DNA from: CAYURP01 sp964447175 | GTDB lineage: Bacteria > Zixibacteria > MSB-5A5 > SM23-73-2 | Assembly (NCBI GenBank): GCA_964447175.1 | Contig: CAYURP010000059.1 | Coordinates: 1 to 11,810 of the forward strand | Direction: 5' to 3' | Length of the DNA: 11,810 bases | Shown: in pieces, positions 1 to 6,118 of the stretch | How the letters are laid out: every line of letters begins with the position of its first letter | Numbering within the stretch: the first letter of the stretch is position 1 | Made by a program: the position numbers and the translations under genes | Notes under the pieces: generated by a model | Seen by the model: only the letters and a program-made list of their open reading frames with translations | What the model was told of the DNA's origin: nothing | Databases searched by the model: none

Positions 1-342
1 AACGTTCTCAGGTAACTCCATCCCAGCCACAGCCAGAGCCGTTCCATAAGGAGGTTGAGCGTGAATAACCGCACCCACATCCTGCCTTTTTTTATAGACA
101 AAAAGATGTAATAGAAGTTCAGATGTGGATTTCAGTTTCCCTTCAATTCTATTCCCTTTCAAATCTACAATTACCAGATCATTAACTTTCAGGAATCCCT
201 TAGACTTCATTGTAGGAGTAACTATAATTCTATCTTTAATTTTCACAGATAAATTCCCATCATTTGCTGCCACAAAACCCTTCTGGTAAATCCTTTTGCC
301 GATCTCAACGATTTGTCTTTTTAGCTTCAGGGATTGATTCAT
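1..342 (-). CDS. Class II aldolase/adducin family protein (L-fuculose-phosphate aldolase-like), 5' part only
   Basis: The minus strand reads 114 codons from ATG at 342 to the window edge with no stop, so the C-terminal half lies outside. The N-terminus carries the family pattern: ANDGNLSVK (residues 26-34, sugar-phosphate loop), VTPTMKSKG (41-49), STSE with Glu75 (equivalent of the FucA catalytic Glu73), and AVIHAQPPYGTALAVAG (91-107). The family uses zinc to cleave phosphorylated sugars, such as fuculose-1-phosphate or rhamnulose-1-phosphate, or to dehydrate methylthioribulose-phosphate. The usual zinc motif is His-x-His, but here it is His94-Ala-Gln96. Upstream of the ATG there is only a weak GGA and no strong Shine-Dalgarno. 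The gene diverges from the FG-GAP gene. The family call is firm; the substrate cannot be told from the visible half. Confidence 0.85.
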   Translation of the reverse strand, partial: MNQSLKLKRQIVEIGKRIYQKGFVAANDGNLSVKIKDRIIVTPTMKSKGFLKVNDLVIVDLKGNRIEGKLKSTSELLLHLFVYKKRQDVGAVIHAQPPYGTALAVAGMELPENV

Positions 343-370
343 TTTCCGGGTTCGAAAAACAGGTTAAAAC

Positions 371-399
371 CAAATAACATAAAAAGAATTCATTGTCAA
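371..399 (-). promoter_or_regulatory. Possible promoter for the aldolase gene
   Basis: On the minus strand, a consensus -35 TTGACA (394-399) is followed after 17 nt by TATTTG (371-376). The -10 matches TATAAT at only 3 of 6 positions, but TGT directly precedes it, giving an extended -10 pattern. It lies about 30 nt upstream of the aldolase ATG. This is inference from consensus only. Confidence 0.35.
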
Positions 400-462
400 G
401 TCAAAATTTCTCTCTAAAAATACATTTTATCTCAATCAGATGTTTTGTAAAAAGAATCTTAC

Positions 463-491
463 TTGACGTCCTCAAATTCCTGAGTTATAAT
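463..491 (+). promoter_or_regulatory. Strong sigma-70-type promoter for the FG-GAP protein gene
   Basis: TTGACG (463-468), a 17-nt spacer, then a perfect TATAAT (486-491). Transcription would start near 498, leaving a leader of about 60 nt before the ATG at 558. The reading frame is open from 393, but this promoter falls inside the first part of it. That argues that the true start is 558 and not 393. Confidence 0.7.
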
Positions 492-557
492 GTAATTGAT
501 CAAAAAAAATACGGGAATAAGGATTTCACTTATCGCATGGCACAACAGGAGTCAAAA

Positions 558-2222
558 ATGACCAAGAAATTGATTATTCTCTTATTCTTACTGGGCGTTT
601 TTCTACTACCTCAACTCAGTAAAGCACAGGATTCTCTTACTCTTTTAGGAGAGGTTTGGGGCGAAGGAGAAGAAGATCACTTCCGGGCATGCGCTTCGGC
701 TGGGGACGTGAATGCAGATGGTTTTATTGACATAATTGTGGGAACTCAAAGAGGACCAGGATATGTCAAAATATTTTTAGGAAGCCAGGATTTTGATACC
801 ATACCAGACCTTAAGTTGGTTCGTCATGCTGATAGTGCTTATGTGATCTATGGGAGATTTGGATTCTCAGTTGCCTGTGCTGGAGACGTGAATCATGATG
901 GGTATGATGACGTAATTGTAGGAGATCTTTATGCTTACAACGAAGACAATGATGCCTGGAACGGGGGCAAAGCATATATTTACTTCGGTGGTAATCCAAT
1001 GGATTCCATACCAGATGTTATTCTAAAAGACTCGGATATTAATTATGAATATGGCTGGGTGGTTTCTTCAGTCGGAGATGTTAATGGAGATGGATATGAT
1101 GACGTTGCTGTCGGGGCACCGGATGATTATTATACCAAAGGAAGGGTATGCATTTACTATGGCGGAGAGGATATGGACAATGTGCTGGATGTTTATATCG
1201 AGGGAGAACCTCATGATGCTCTAGGGACGTCAGTAGCAGGGATTGGAGATATAAATTCGGATGGTTATGACGACGTTTTGATCGGTGCTTCTCAATGGCC
1301 TTATTGGCCTTATCCTGTAGGATATGCCTCCATATATTTTGGAGGTCCTCAGATGGACAACATTCCCGATATAACATTCCAGGGTGATTCCCTTGAGTTT
1401 TTAAACTTCGGGCGGGTAGTTGCTTCAGCTGGAGACGTTAATGGTGATGGAATATTTGATATTCTTGTGGGTGGGAAAAGTGGATATCCCAAGTGCGTTA
1501 AGCTCTTTCTCACGAACCCCGGAGAGCAACACTTGGAACTGGACACTCTGGTATTATTTGGAGAAGACATAATGCCATCTACTTTTGGCCTTTCTCTTTC
1601 CTCGGCTGGAGATCTGAATGGTGATGGGTACGATGATATAATAATCGGAGATTATCAGGCAGGAAAGGAATTAAAAGGGAAAGTGTATATTTTTTATGGT
1701 GGAAGTCAGATGGATTCATTATTTGATCTGACCTTGACAGACGATAAAATGTCAGGATCAGCTTTTGGATATCATGTTGCTAATACTGGTGATATAAACG
1801 GCGACGGATACAATGAAATTTTGGTTTCCTCATATGGAGATAGTAGTCAGAGGGGTAAAGTATCTATCTATACCTTTAAACCTACGTCTGTTGATGAAAA
1901 CAACAAGAAGAAAACAGGTTTAAAAGAATTCTCTTTATATCAGAACTACCCCAATCCCTTTAATTCCACCACCACCATTCCCTTCACAGTTAACAGCAAA
2001 CGGAAAACTGAGAACAGACAACTCCAGACCACCCTTAGCATCTATAATATTCTTGGCCAGAAAGTTAATATTCTTGTGGATGAAATAAAATCAAGTGGAT
2101 ACTATCAAGCTATTTGGGATGGAAAAGATCAGGCGGGGAGGGAAATGTCCAGCGGGATTTACTTTTGCAGGTTGAAAGTGGGCGATTTTACCAAGACCAG
2201 GAAAATGATTCTAATAAGATAA
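558..2222 (+). CDS. Secreted seven-repeat FG-GAP (integrin-alpha-like) beta-propeller protein with C-terminal sorting domain
   Basis: 554 residues. The start at 558 is chosen because AGGAG (547-551) lies 6 nt upstream and because the first residues form a signal peptide: MTKK, a hydrophobic run, then SKA|Q with likely cleavage after residue 23. Seven FG-GAP repeats follow, each with a calcium-binding DxNxDGxxD-type loop. The first Asp of each falls near residues 50, 110, 174, 231, 293, 352 and 412. The period of about 60 residues and the count of seven match a closed seven-bladed propeller as in integrin alpha. From residue 464 (YPNPFN) a domain of about 90 residues runs to the end, with YNILGQKV, W-G-D-G-like turns and a basic KTRKMILIR tail. 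It resembles the type IX secretion (Por) C-terminal sorting domains of FCB bacteria. Likely role is a cell-surface or secreted calcium-binding adhesion or carbohydrate-binding protein; the ligand is unknown. Confidence 0.9.
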   Translation: MTKKLIILLFLLGVFLLPQLSKAQDSLTLLGEVWGEGEEDHFRACASAGDVNADGFIDIIVGTQRGPGYVKIFLGSQDFDTIPDLKLVRHADSAYVIYGRFGFSVACAGDVNHDGYDDVIVGDLYAYNEDNDAWNGGKAYIYFGGNPMDSIPDVILKDSDINYEYGWVVSSVGDVNGDGYDDVAVGAPDDYYTKGRVCIYYGGEDMDNVLDVYIEGEPHDALGTSVAGIGDINSDGYDDVLIGASQWPYWPYPVGYASIYFGGPQMDNIPDITFQGDSLEFLNFGRVVASAGDVNGDGIFDILVGGKSGYPKCVKLFLTNPGEQHLELDTLVLFGEDIMPSTFGLSLSSAGDLNGDGYDDIIIGDYQAGKELKGKVYIFYGGSQMDSLFDLTLTDDKMSGSAFGYHVANTGDINGDGYNEILVSSYGDSSQRGKVSIYTFKPTSVDENNKKKTGLKEFSLYQNYPNPFNSTTTIPFTVNSKRKTENRQLQTTLSIYNILGQKVNILVDEIKSSGYYQAIWDGKDQAGREMSSGIYFCRLKVGDFTKTRKMILIR

Positions 2223-2237
2223 TAAAAATCTAACTTC

Positions 2238-2256
2238 TAATTCTTTAAAAGAATTA
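2238..2256. repeat. AT-rich perfect palindrome downstream of the FG-GAP gene
   Basis: Arms TAATTCTTT and AAAGAATTA flank a single central A, 15 nt after the FG-GAP stop codon. As RNA it could fold into a short A/U hairpin. A T-rich stretch (GATTTTT) follows only about 20 nt later, so it is at best a weak terminator. An operator-like role is equally possible. Confidence 0.35.
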
Positions 2257-2284
2257 AATAATATTCGTTTAAAAGATTTTTCCC

Positions 2285-2313
2285 TTGACTTAAATTTAAG
2301 AAAATAATATCAT
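2285..2313 (+). promoter_or_regulatory. Probable promoter of the inositol-lipid gene block
   Basis: TTGACT (2285-2290), a 17-nt spacer, and TATCAT (2308-2313), each matching the sigma-70 consensus at 5 of 6 positions. It sits 33 nt upstream of the CDP-alcohol phosphotransferase ATG. It could drive that gene and the downstream inositol synthase, and perhaps further genes. Confidence 0.6.
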
Positions 2314-2346
2314 ACTTCACTAACTTTTGGTATCAAAAGAATTTTT

Positions 2347-2976
2347 ATGCCGGAGATAAAACTATTAAATAAACGCTTGGTGGATGGGTTTTTAACTGTG
2401 ATCGAGCCTCTGGCTCAGGTCTTGATAAGCTTCAGGGTCCATCCCCACATCCTGACCTTCTCTGGTCTGGTCTTCAGCTTTCTGGCTTTTATCTTCTTAA
2501 GAAACGAATTTCTGTTTTTCGGAGGCTTGATGATAATCCTGGCCGGAATATGCGATATCCTTGATGGAAGATTAGCCCGGGAGACTCAAACCATGTCCAA
2601 ATTCGGAGCGCTTATCGATTCTGTGGTGGACCGGTATGCTGAGGTATTTATATATCTGGGCCTGGCTGTCTTCTACTGGAGAAGAAGCGCCCTGATGCTT
2701 GTTCTTTTGATCTTAGCCATTGCCGGATCGTTTTTAGTCAGCTATACCAGAGCCAGAGCTGAAGGCTTGGGTTTTGAATGCAAGATAGGCTTAATGCAAA
2801 GACAGGAGCGGATGACCTTTTTGGCAGTAGGGGCAATTCTGGGATCCATTCCCTATACCAAACATTTTTTTATGACCCTGGCTATCTGGTTAATAGCCAT
2901 TCTGTCGAATTTCACCGTAATTCAGAGAATTTGGTACATAAGAAATAAAATGAAGGAAGCAGAGATTGGCTCTTAG
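2347..2976 (+). CDS. CDP-alcohol phosphatidyltransferase family protein, probable phosphatidylinositol-phosphate synthase
   Basis: 209 residues, an integral membrane enzyme. The full family signature D-x2-D-G-x2-A-R-x8-G-x3-D-x3-D is present: Asp70, Asp73, Gly74, Ala77, Arg78, Gly87, Asp91 and the catalytic Asp95. Several hydrophobic segments surround it. The family moves a phosphoalcohol from a CDP-linked donor to a hydroxyl acceptor. The next gene, 28 nt downstream, makes myo-inositol-1-phosphate. By analogy with actinobacterial and Bacteroides inositol-lipid loci, the likely reaction is CDP-diacylglycerol plus inositol phosphate giving phosphatidylinositol phosphate. An alternative is di-myo-inositol-phosphate-phosphate synthase, which would need a CDP-inositol-forming partner not seen nearby. 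There is no clear ribosome binding site; the ATG follows ATTTTT. Family certain; substrate inferred from context. Confidence 0.88.
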   Translation: MPEIKLLNKRLVDGFLTVIEPLAQVLISFRVHPHILTFSGLVFSFLAFIFLRNEFLFFGGLMIILAGICDILDGRLARETQTMSKFGALIDSVVDRYAEVFIYLGLAVFYWRRSALMLVLLILAIAGSFLVSYTRARAEGLGFECKIGLMQRQERMTFLAVGAILGSIPYTKHFFMTLAIWLIAILSNFTVIQRIWYIRNKMKEAEIGS

Positions 2977-3004
2977 ACCTGCATTCAAAATGAAAGGAGC
3001 AAAA

Positions 3005-4123
3005 ATGGATAAAGTAAGGGTAGCTATAATCGGAGTAGGCAACTGTTCCTCATCCTTTGTGCAGGGTGTGGAGTATTATAAGAATGCTAAAGAAACCGAC
3101 TTTGTTCCAGGACTGATGCATGTTAATCTGGGAGGATATCATATAAAGGATATTGAGTTCTCGGCTGCCTTTGATATCGATAAAAACAAGGTGGGCAAGG
3201 ACTTATCTAAAGCGATTTTTACCAAGCCGAATAATACTTATAAGTTCTCCGATGTGCCTCATCTGGGAATTCCGGTTTACCGGGGAATGACCCACGACGG
3301 TCTGGGCGAGTATCTGAGCAAAATCATCGAGCCAGCACCAGGTCCCACTGCTGATATTGTGAAGATATTAAAGGAAACCCGAACCGATGTTGTGGTCAGT
3401 TACCTTCCGGTGGGTTCTGAGGAAGCTACCAAATGGTATGTGGAGCAGATTCTGGATGCAGGATGCGGTTTTATTAACTGCATTCCCGTTTTTATTGCCA
3501 GAGAAGACTACTGGCAGAAAAGATTCATAGACCGGGGACTACCGGTGATCGGAGACGACATAAAATCCCAGGTAGGAGCCACAATCGTTCACCGGGTTTT
3601 AACCCGGCTATTCCGGGAGAGAGGCGTCCGTCTTGAAAAGACCAGCCAGCTAAATGTTGGCGGCAATACAGACTTTTTGAATATGCTGGAGCGAGCCCGG
3701 CTTAAATCTAAAAAGATCTCCAAAACCAATGCGGTCACCTCACAATTGGATTATGATATAGGAGAAAAAAATATCCACATCGGGCCATCCGATTACGTGC
3801 CCTGGCTTGACGATAGAAAATGGTGCTACCTGAGAATGGAGGGAAACAGCTTTGGCGATGTGCCTATAAATGTGGAATTAAAGCTGGAGGTCTGGGACTC
3901 CCCTAATTCCGCTGGTGTGGTAATAGATGCGGTGAGATGCTGTAAACTGGCATTGAATAACAAGCTCTCCGGAACTATTAAGGCTCCCGCCTCCTATTTC
4001 ATGAAATCCCCTCCGGTTCAATATACTGATGATGAAGCCCGAAGGCTGACCGAGGAGTTCATAAAGAAATACGCAAAGAAAACTGTCAAATCCGCACCCA
4101 AGAAAAATCTGGCTCGCAAATAG
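3005..4123 (+). CDS. ino1: myo-Inositol-1-phosphate synthase (inositol-3-phosphate synthase)
   Basis: 372 residues, the length of the shorter archaeal/actinobacterial type. The start at 3005 is chosen because AAAGGAG (2993-2999) lies 5 nt upstream; the frame also has an ATG at 2990, and further upstream in-frame codons overlap the previous gene. Visible motifs: NAD-binding VAIIGVGNCSSSFVQG (residues 6-21), YLPVGSEEA, INCIPVFIA, GDDIKSQVGATIVHR, NVGGNTDFLNM (217-227, with the GGNTDF signature), and DSPNSAGVVIDAVR. The enzyme converts glucose-6-phosphate to 1L-myo-inositol-1-phosphate using NAD+ as a recycled cofactor, in the cytoplasm. It follows the phosphotransferase gene that would consume its product, and the two are probably co-transcribed. 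The C-terminus ends in a Lys-rich, Ala-containing tail (from about residue 355), probably disordered. Confidence 0.95.
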   Translation: MDKVRVAIIGVGNCSSSFVQGVEYYKNAKETDFVPGLMHVNLGGYHIKDIEFSAAFDIDKNKVGKDLSKAIFTKPNNTYKFSDVPHLGIPVYRGMTHDGLGEYLSKIIEPAPGPTADIVKILKETRTDVVVSYLPVGSEEATKWYVEQILDAGCGFINCIPVFIAREDYWQKRFIDRGLPVIGDDIKSQVGATIVHRVLTRLFRERGVRLEKTSQLNVGGNTDFLNMLERARLKSKKISKTNAVTSQLDYDIGEKNIHIGPSDYVPWLDDRKWCYLRMEGNSFGDVPINVELKLEVWDSPNSAGVVIDAVRCCKLALNNKLSGTIKAPASYFMKSPPVQYTDDEARRLTEEFIKKYAKKTVKSAPKKNLARK

Positions 4124-4128
4124 GAATT

Positions 4129-4177
4129 ATAAGATTATCTATATCAATTTCATCCACTCCAAATAGGCGAATCTTAT
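4129..4177. repeat. Inverted repeat between ino1 and tmk
   Basis: ATAAGATT (4129-4136) and AATCTTAT (4170-4177) are perfect 8-nt complements separated by 33 nt. The second arm runs into TTTTATT just before the tmk ATG. It could be a weak terminator or a leader structure that hides the tmk start. The stem is almost all A/T, so stability is doubtful. Confidence 0.3.
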
Positions 4178-4183
4178 TTTATT

Positions 4184-4822
4184 ATGAAAAAAGGAATCTT
4201 TATCACCTTTGAGGGGATCGACGCATCCGGTAAAACTACTCAAGTTAAAAAGACTGTTCAATATCTTAGAAGGAATGGATTTGATGTCCTTTTCCTCAGG
4301 GAACCAGGGGGCGAACCCGTCTCAGAACAAATAAGAAAGATACTTCTGAAAAGCAAATCCGCCATCACTCCAATAACTGAGCTTATGCTCTATCTGGCAA
4401 GCCGATCCCAGTTAATTGAGAAAAAAATAATCCCTGCATTAGAGGAAAAAAGAGTAGTGGTATGCGATCGCTTTTCAGACTCCACCTTAGCTTACCAGGG
4501 CTATGGCAGGGGTCTGGATAAAAACTGGATAAAGAACCTAAACCAAAAATCCACCCTGGGAGTCAAGCCCGATCTTACTCTGCTTATAGACGTGTCCCTT
4601 GAAGTTTATATAAAGAGATCTAAGCTAAAGAAAAACAAGGATAGACTGGAAAAAGAGAATCTAACATTTTACAGAAAAATAAGAAAAGGCTATCTTGAAA
4701 TCGCCAAAAATGACGGAAAAAGGGTTAAGGTAATCGACGGAAGTAGCACCATCAAAGAGACCTGGGATAAGGTTAAATCTGCTATTGACCATTTTCTAAA
4801 AATCGAATCTGATAATTCTTAA
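4184..4822 (+). CDS. tmk: Thymidylate kinase (dTMP kinase)
   Basis: 212 residues, normal family length. The Walker A loop FEGIDASGKTT (residues 9-19) lacks the P-loop Arg of the eukaryotic type, as in E. coli-type enzymes. REPGGEPVSEQIR follows the nucleotide loop, CDRFSDSTLAYQGYGRG is the DRY/DRF motif with dTMP contacts, and KDRLEKENLTFYRKIRKGYLEIA is the lid region with basic residues. It phosphorylates dTMP to dTDP with ATP, an essential cytoplasmic step in dTTP synthesis. No Shine-Dalgarno sequence precedes the ATG. It ends 8 nt before the permease gene, so co-transcription with the next two genes is likely. Confidence 0.95.
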   Translation: MKKGIFITFEGIDASGKTTQVKKTVQYLRRNGFDVLFLREPGGEPVSEQIRKILLKSKSAITPITELMLYLASRSQLIEKKIIPALEEKRVVVCDRFSDSTLAYQGYGRGLDKNWIKNLNQKSTLGVKPDLTLLIDVSLEVYIKRSKLKKNKDRLEKENLTFYRKIRKGYLEIAKNDGKRVKVIDGSSTIKETWDKVKSAIDHFLKIESDNS

Positions 4823-4830
4823 ATAATTAA

Positions 4831-5619
4831 ATGGAATATCTTTTAATGATGCTGGGGGGGATTGTTGTGGGTGTTTTTGGCTCCCTTTTAGGATTGGGGG
4901 GTGGCGTTTTAATTATCCCCATGCTGACTTTGATTTTTAACGTGCCTATTCACACAGCTATAGGCGCTTCATTTTTATGTGTTATTGCCACCTCCAGCGG
5001 AGCAGCTACTCACTACGTTCAGCAGAGGCTGACTGACATTCGTCTGGGGATGACTTTGGAATTAGCCACAACTGTGGGTGCCATCATCGGAGGTCTTATA
5101 GCCGGGATTTTAGCCAGAAATACCCTGAGTGTGATTTTTTCTTTTCTTTTACTTTATACTGGCGTTTCAATGTTACAGAAAAAACCTTCAGATGTAGCCA
5201 GTGAAAGAAAAGAAAATCCCGATGAAAATTATCAGGTGAAACGAATGCCTTTGGGCATGCTGGCATCTTTTTTTGCTGGAAACATGTCCGGGCTTTTGGG
5301 CATTGGCGGTGGGGTAATCAAGGTCCCGGCAATGTATCTTCTGATGGACGTGCCCCTGAAAACAGCTACTGCCACCAGCAACTTCATGCTGGGAGTTACT
5401 GCCTCAGCCAGCTGTTTTATCTACTATTTCAGAGGGGACGTGAACCTCTCCATTTCCGGTGCCACTGTGGTGGGAGTTTTCCTGGGAGCTATAATTGGCT
5501 CCCGATTGCTACAGGTAATAAAGACCTCGATTCTGAAAAGAATCTTTGTGATAGTCGTTTTTTATTTAGCTTTGAAAATGTTTTTCAAAGGTATGGATCT
5601 CCATTTTCTGTTTTTCTAA
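4831..5619 (+). CDS. TauE/SafE family membrane permease (probable sulfite/organosulfonate exporter)
   Basis: 262 residues, hydrophobic throughout, with about eight membrane segments. The two-fold family repeat is clear: GSLLGLGGGVLIIPM near residues 17-31 and MSGLLGIGGGVIKVPAM near 152-168, each followed by a segment rich in small residues (TAIGASFLCVIATSSGA and TATATSNFMLGVTASA). A charged cytoplasmic loop (about residues 114-133, ERKENPDE) separates the halves. Family members export sulfite, sulfoacetate or other small anions across the inner membrane. There is no Shine-Dalgarno; the gene starts 8 nt after tmk and ends 1 nt before the DUF1634 gene. The true substrate cannot be read from the sequence. 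Confidence 0.9.
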   Translation: MEYLLMMLGGIVVGVFGSLLGLGGGVLIIPMLTLIFNVPIHTAIGASFLCVIATSSGAATHYVQQRLTDIRLGMTLELATTVGAIIGGLIAGILARNTLSVIFSFLLLYTGVSMLQKKPSDVASERKENPDENYQVKRMPLGMLASFFAGNMSGLLGIGGGVIKVPAMYLLMDVPLKTATATSNFMLGVTASASCFIYYFRGDVNLSISGATVVGVFLGAIIGSRLLQVIKTSILKRIFVIVVFYLALKMFFKGMDLHFLFF

Positions 5620-5620
5620 G

Positions 5621-5974
5621 ATGAATAAAGATAATTCCCTATACTCCAATGTCAATTTGACCCTCAGAATAGGAGCTTATTCTGCCTTTATCATCTTGAT
5701 TTTAGGCCTGGTTTTGTTTTTATTCACAGCCCCAGGACCAATTCAGGACGCCGGGTTGTTACCGATGTCCGTTGGAGAGTTTTTATCCAGCCTATTTAAG
5801 TTTGAGCCTCTGGGAGTGATCAACTTTGGGCTTTTGGTTTTGATGTTCACTCCCCTGTTAAGGGTCATAATAGCTTTGTTTTCGTTTCTAAGATTAAAGG
5901 ACAAAAAATACTCCCTGATCTCTTTGGGGGTCTTTTTGATACTTACCTTTGGTCTTTTGGTGGCAATCTTCTAA
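5621..5974 (+). CDS. DUF1634-type small membrane protein, partner of the TauE/SafE permease
   Basis: 117 residues with three evident membrane helices: about residues 15-35, 60-87 and 98-117. Between the first two, a short loop ends in MSVGEFLSSLFKFEP. Length, topology and position directly behind a TauE/SafE gene (1-nt gap) match DUF1634 proteins, which commonly accompany such permeases in bacteria and archaea. Its function is not known; it may be an accessory subunit of the exporter. No Shine-Dalgarno sequence is visible, so translation may be coupled to the permease stop codon. Confidence 0.8.
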   Translation: MNKDNSLYSNVNLTLRIGAYSAFIILILGLVLFLFTAPGPIQDAGLLPMSVGEFLSSLFKFEPLGVINFGLLVLMFTPLLRVIIALFSFLRLKDKKYSLISLGVFLILTFGLLVAIF

Positions 5975-6104
5975 GGTGTTGACCGTAAGGGCAAAGTAAA
6001 ATCAAAAACATCTCATAAATTTTCCTCCTATTCCTTAAAGAGAATCGTATTTCTTTCGATTATAGAAATGTAAAGAGGTGTTATTAACCCTCATCTTCAA
6101 ACCG

Positions 6105-6110
6105 TATAAG
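6105..6110 (+). promoter_or_regulatory. Possible -10 box immediately before the nucleotidyltransferase fusion gene
   Basis: TATAAG ends only 8 nt before the ATG at 6119, and there is no Shine-Dalgarno sequence. If it is a real -10 element, the transcript would begin within a few nucleotides of the start codon and be nearly leaderless. No good -35 element is seen at the proper distance, so this is tentative. Confidence 0.25.
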
Positions 6111-6118
6111 TAGCAACT

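Noticed and set aside
349..362. GGTTCGAA-like tRNA T-loop
   Set aside because: No acceptor stem, anticodon arm or other tRNA parts nearby.
393..557. N-terminal extension of the FG-GAP protein from an ATG at 393
   Set aside because: A near-consensus promoter (463-491) lies inside it, and the ATG at 558 has both a Shine-Dalgarno and a signal peptide directly after it.
2966..3004. Longer N-terminus for the inositol synthase
   Set aside because: It would overlap the previous gene. The ATG at 3005 has an ideal ribosome site and begins the conserved NAD-binding fold.
5975..6118. TTGACC at 5979-5984 as a promoter -35 element for the fusion gene
   Set aside because: No acceptable -10 element lies 16-18 nt downstream.
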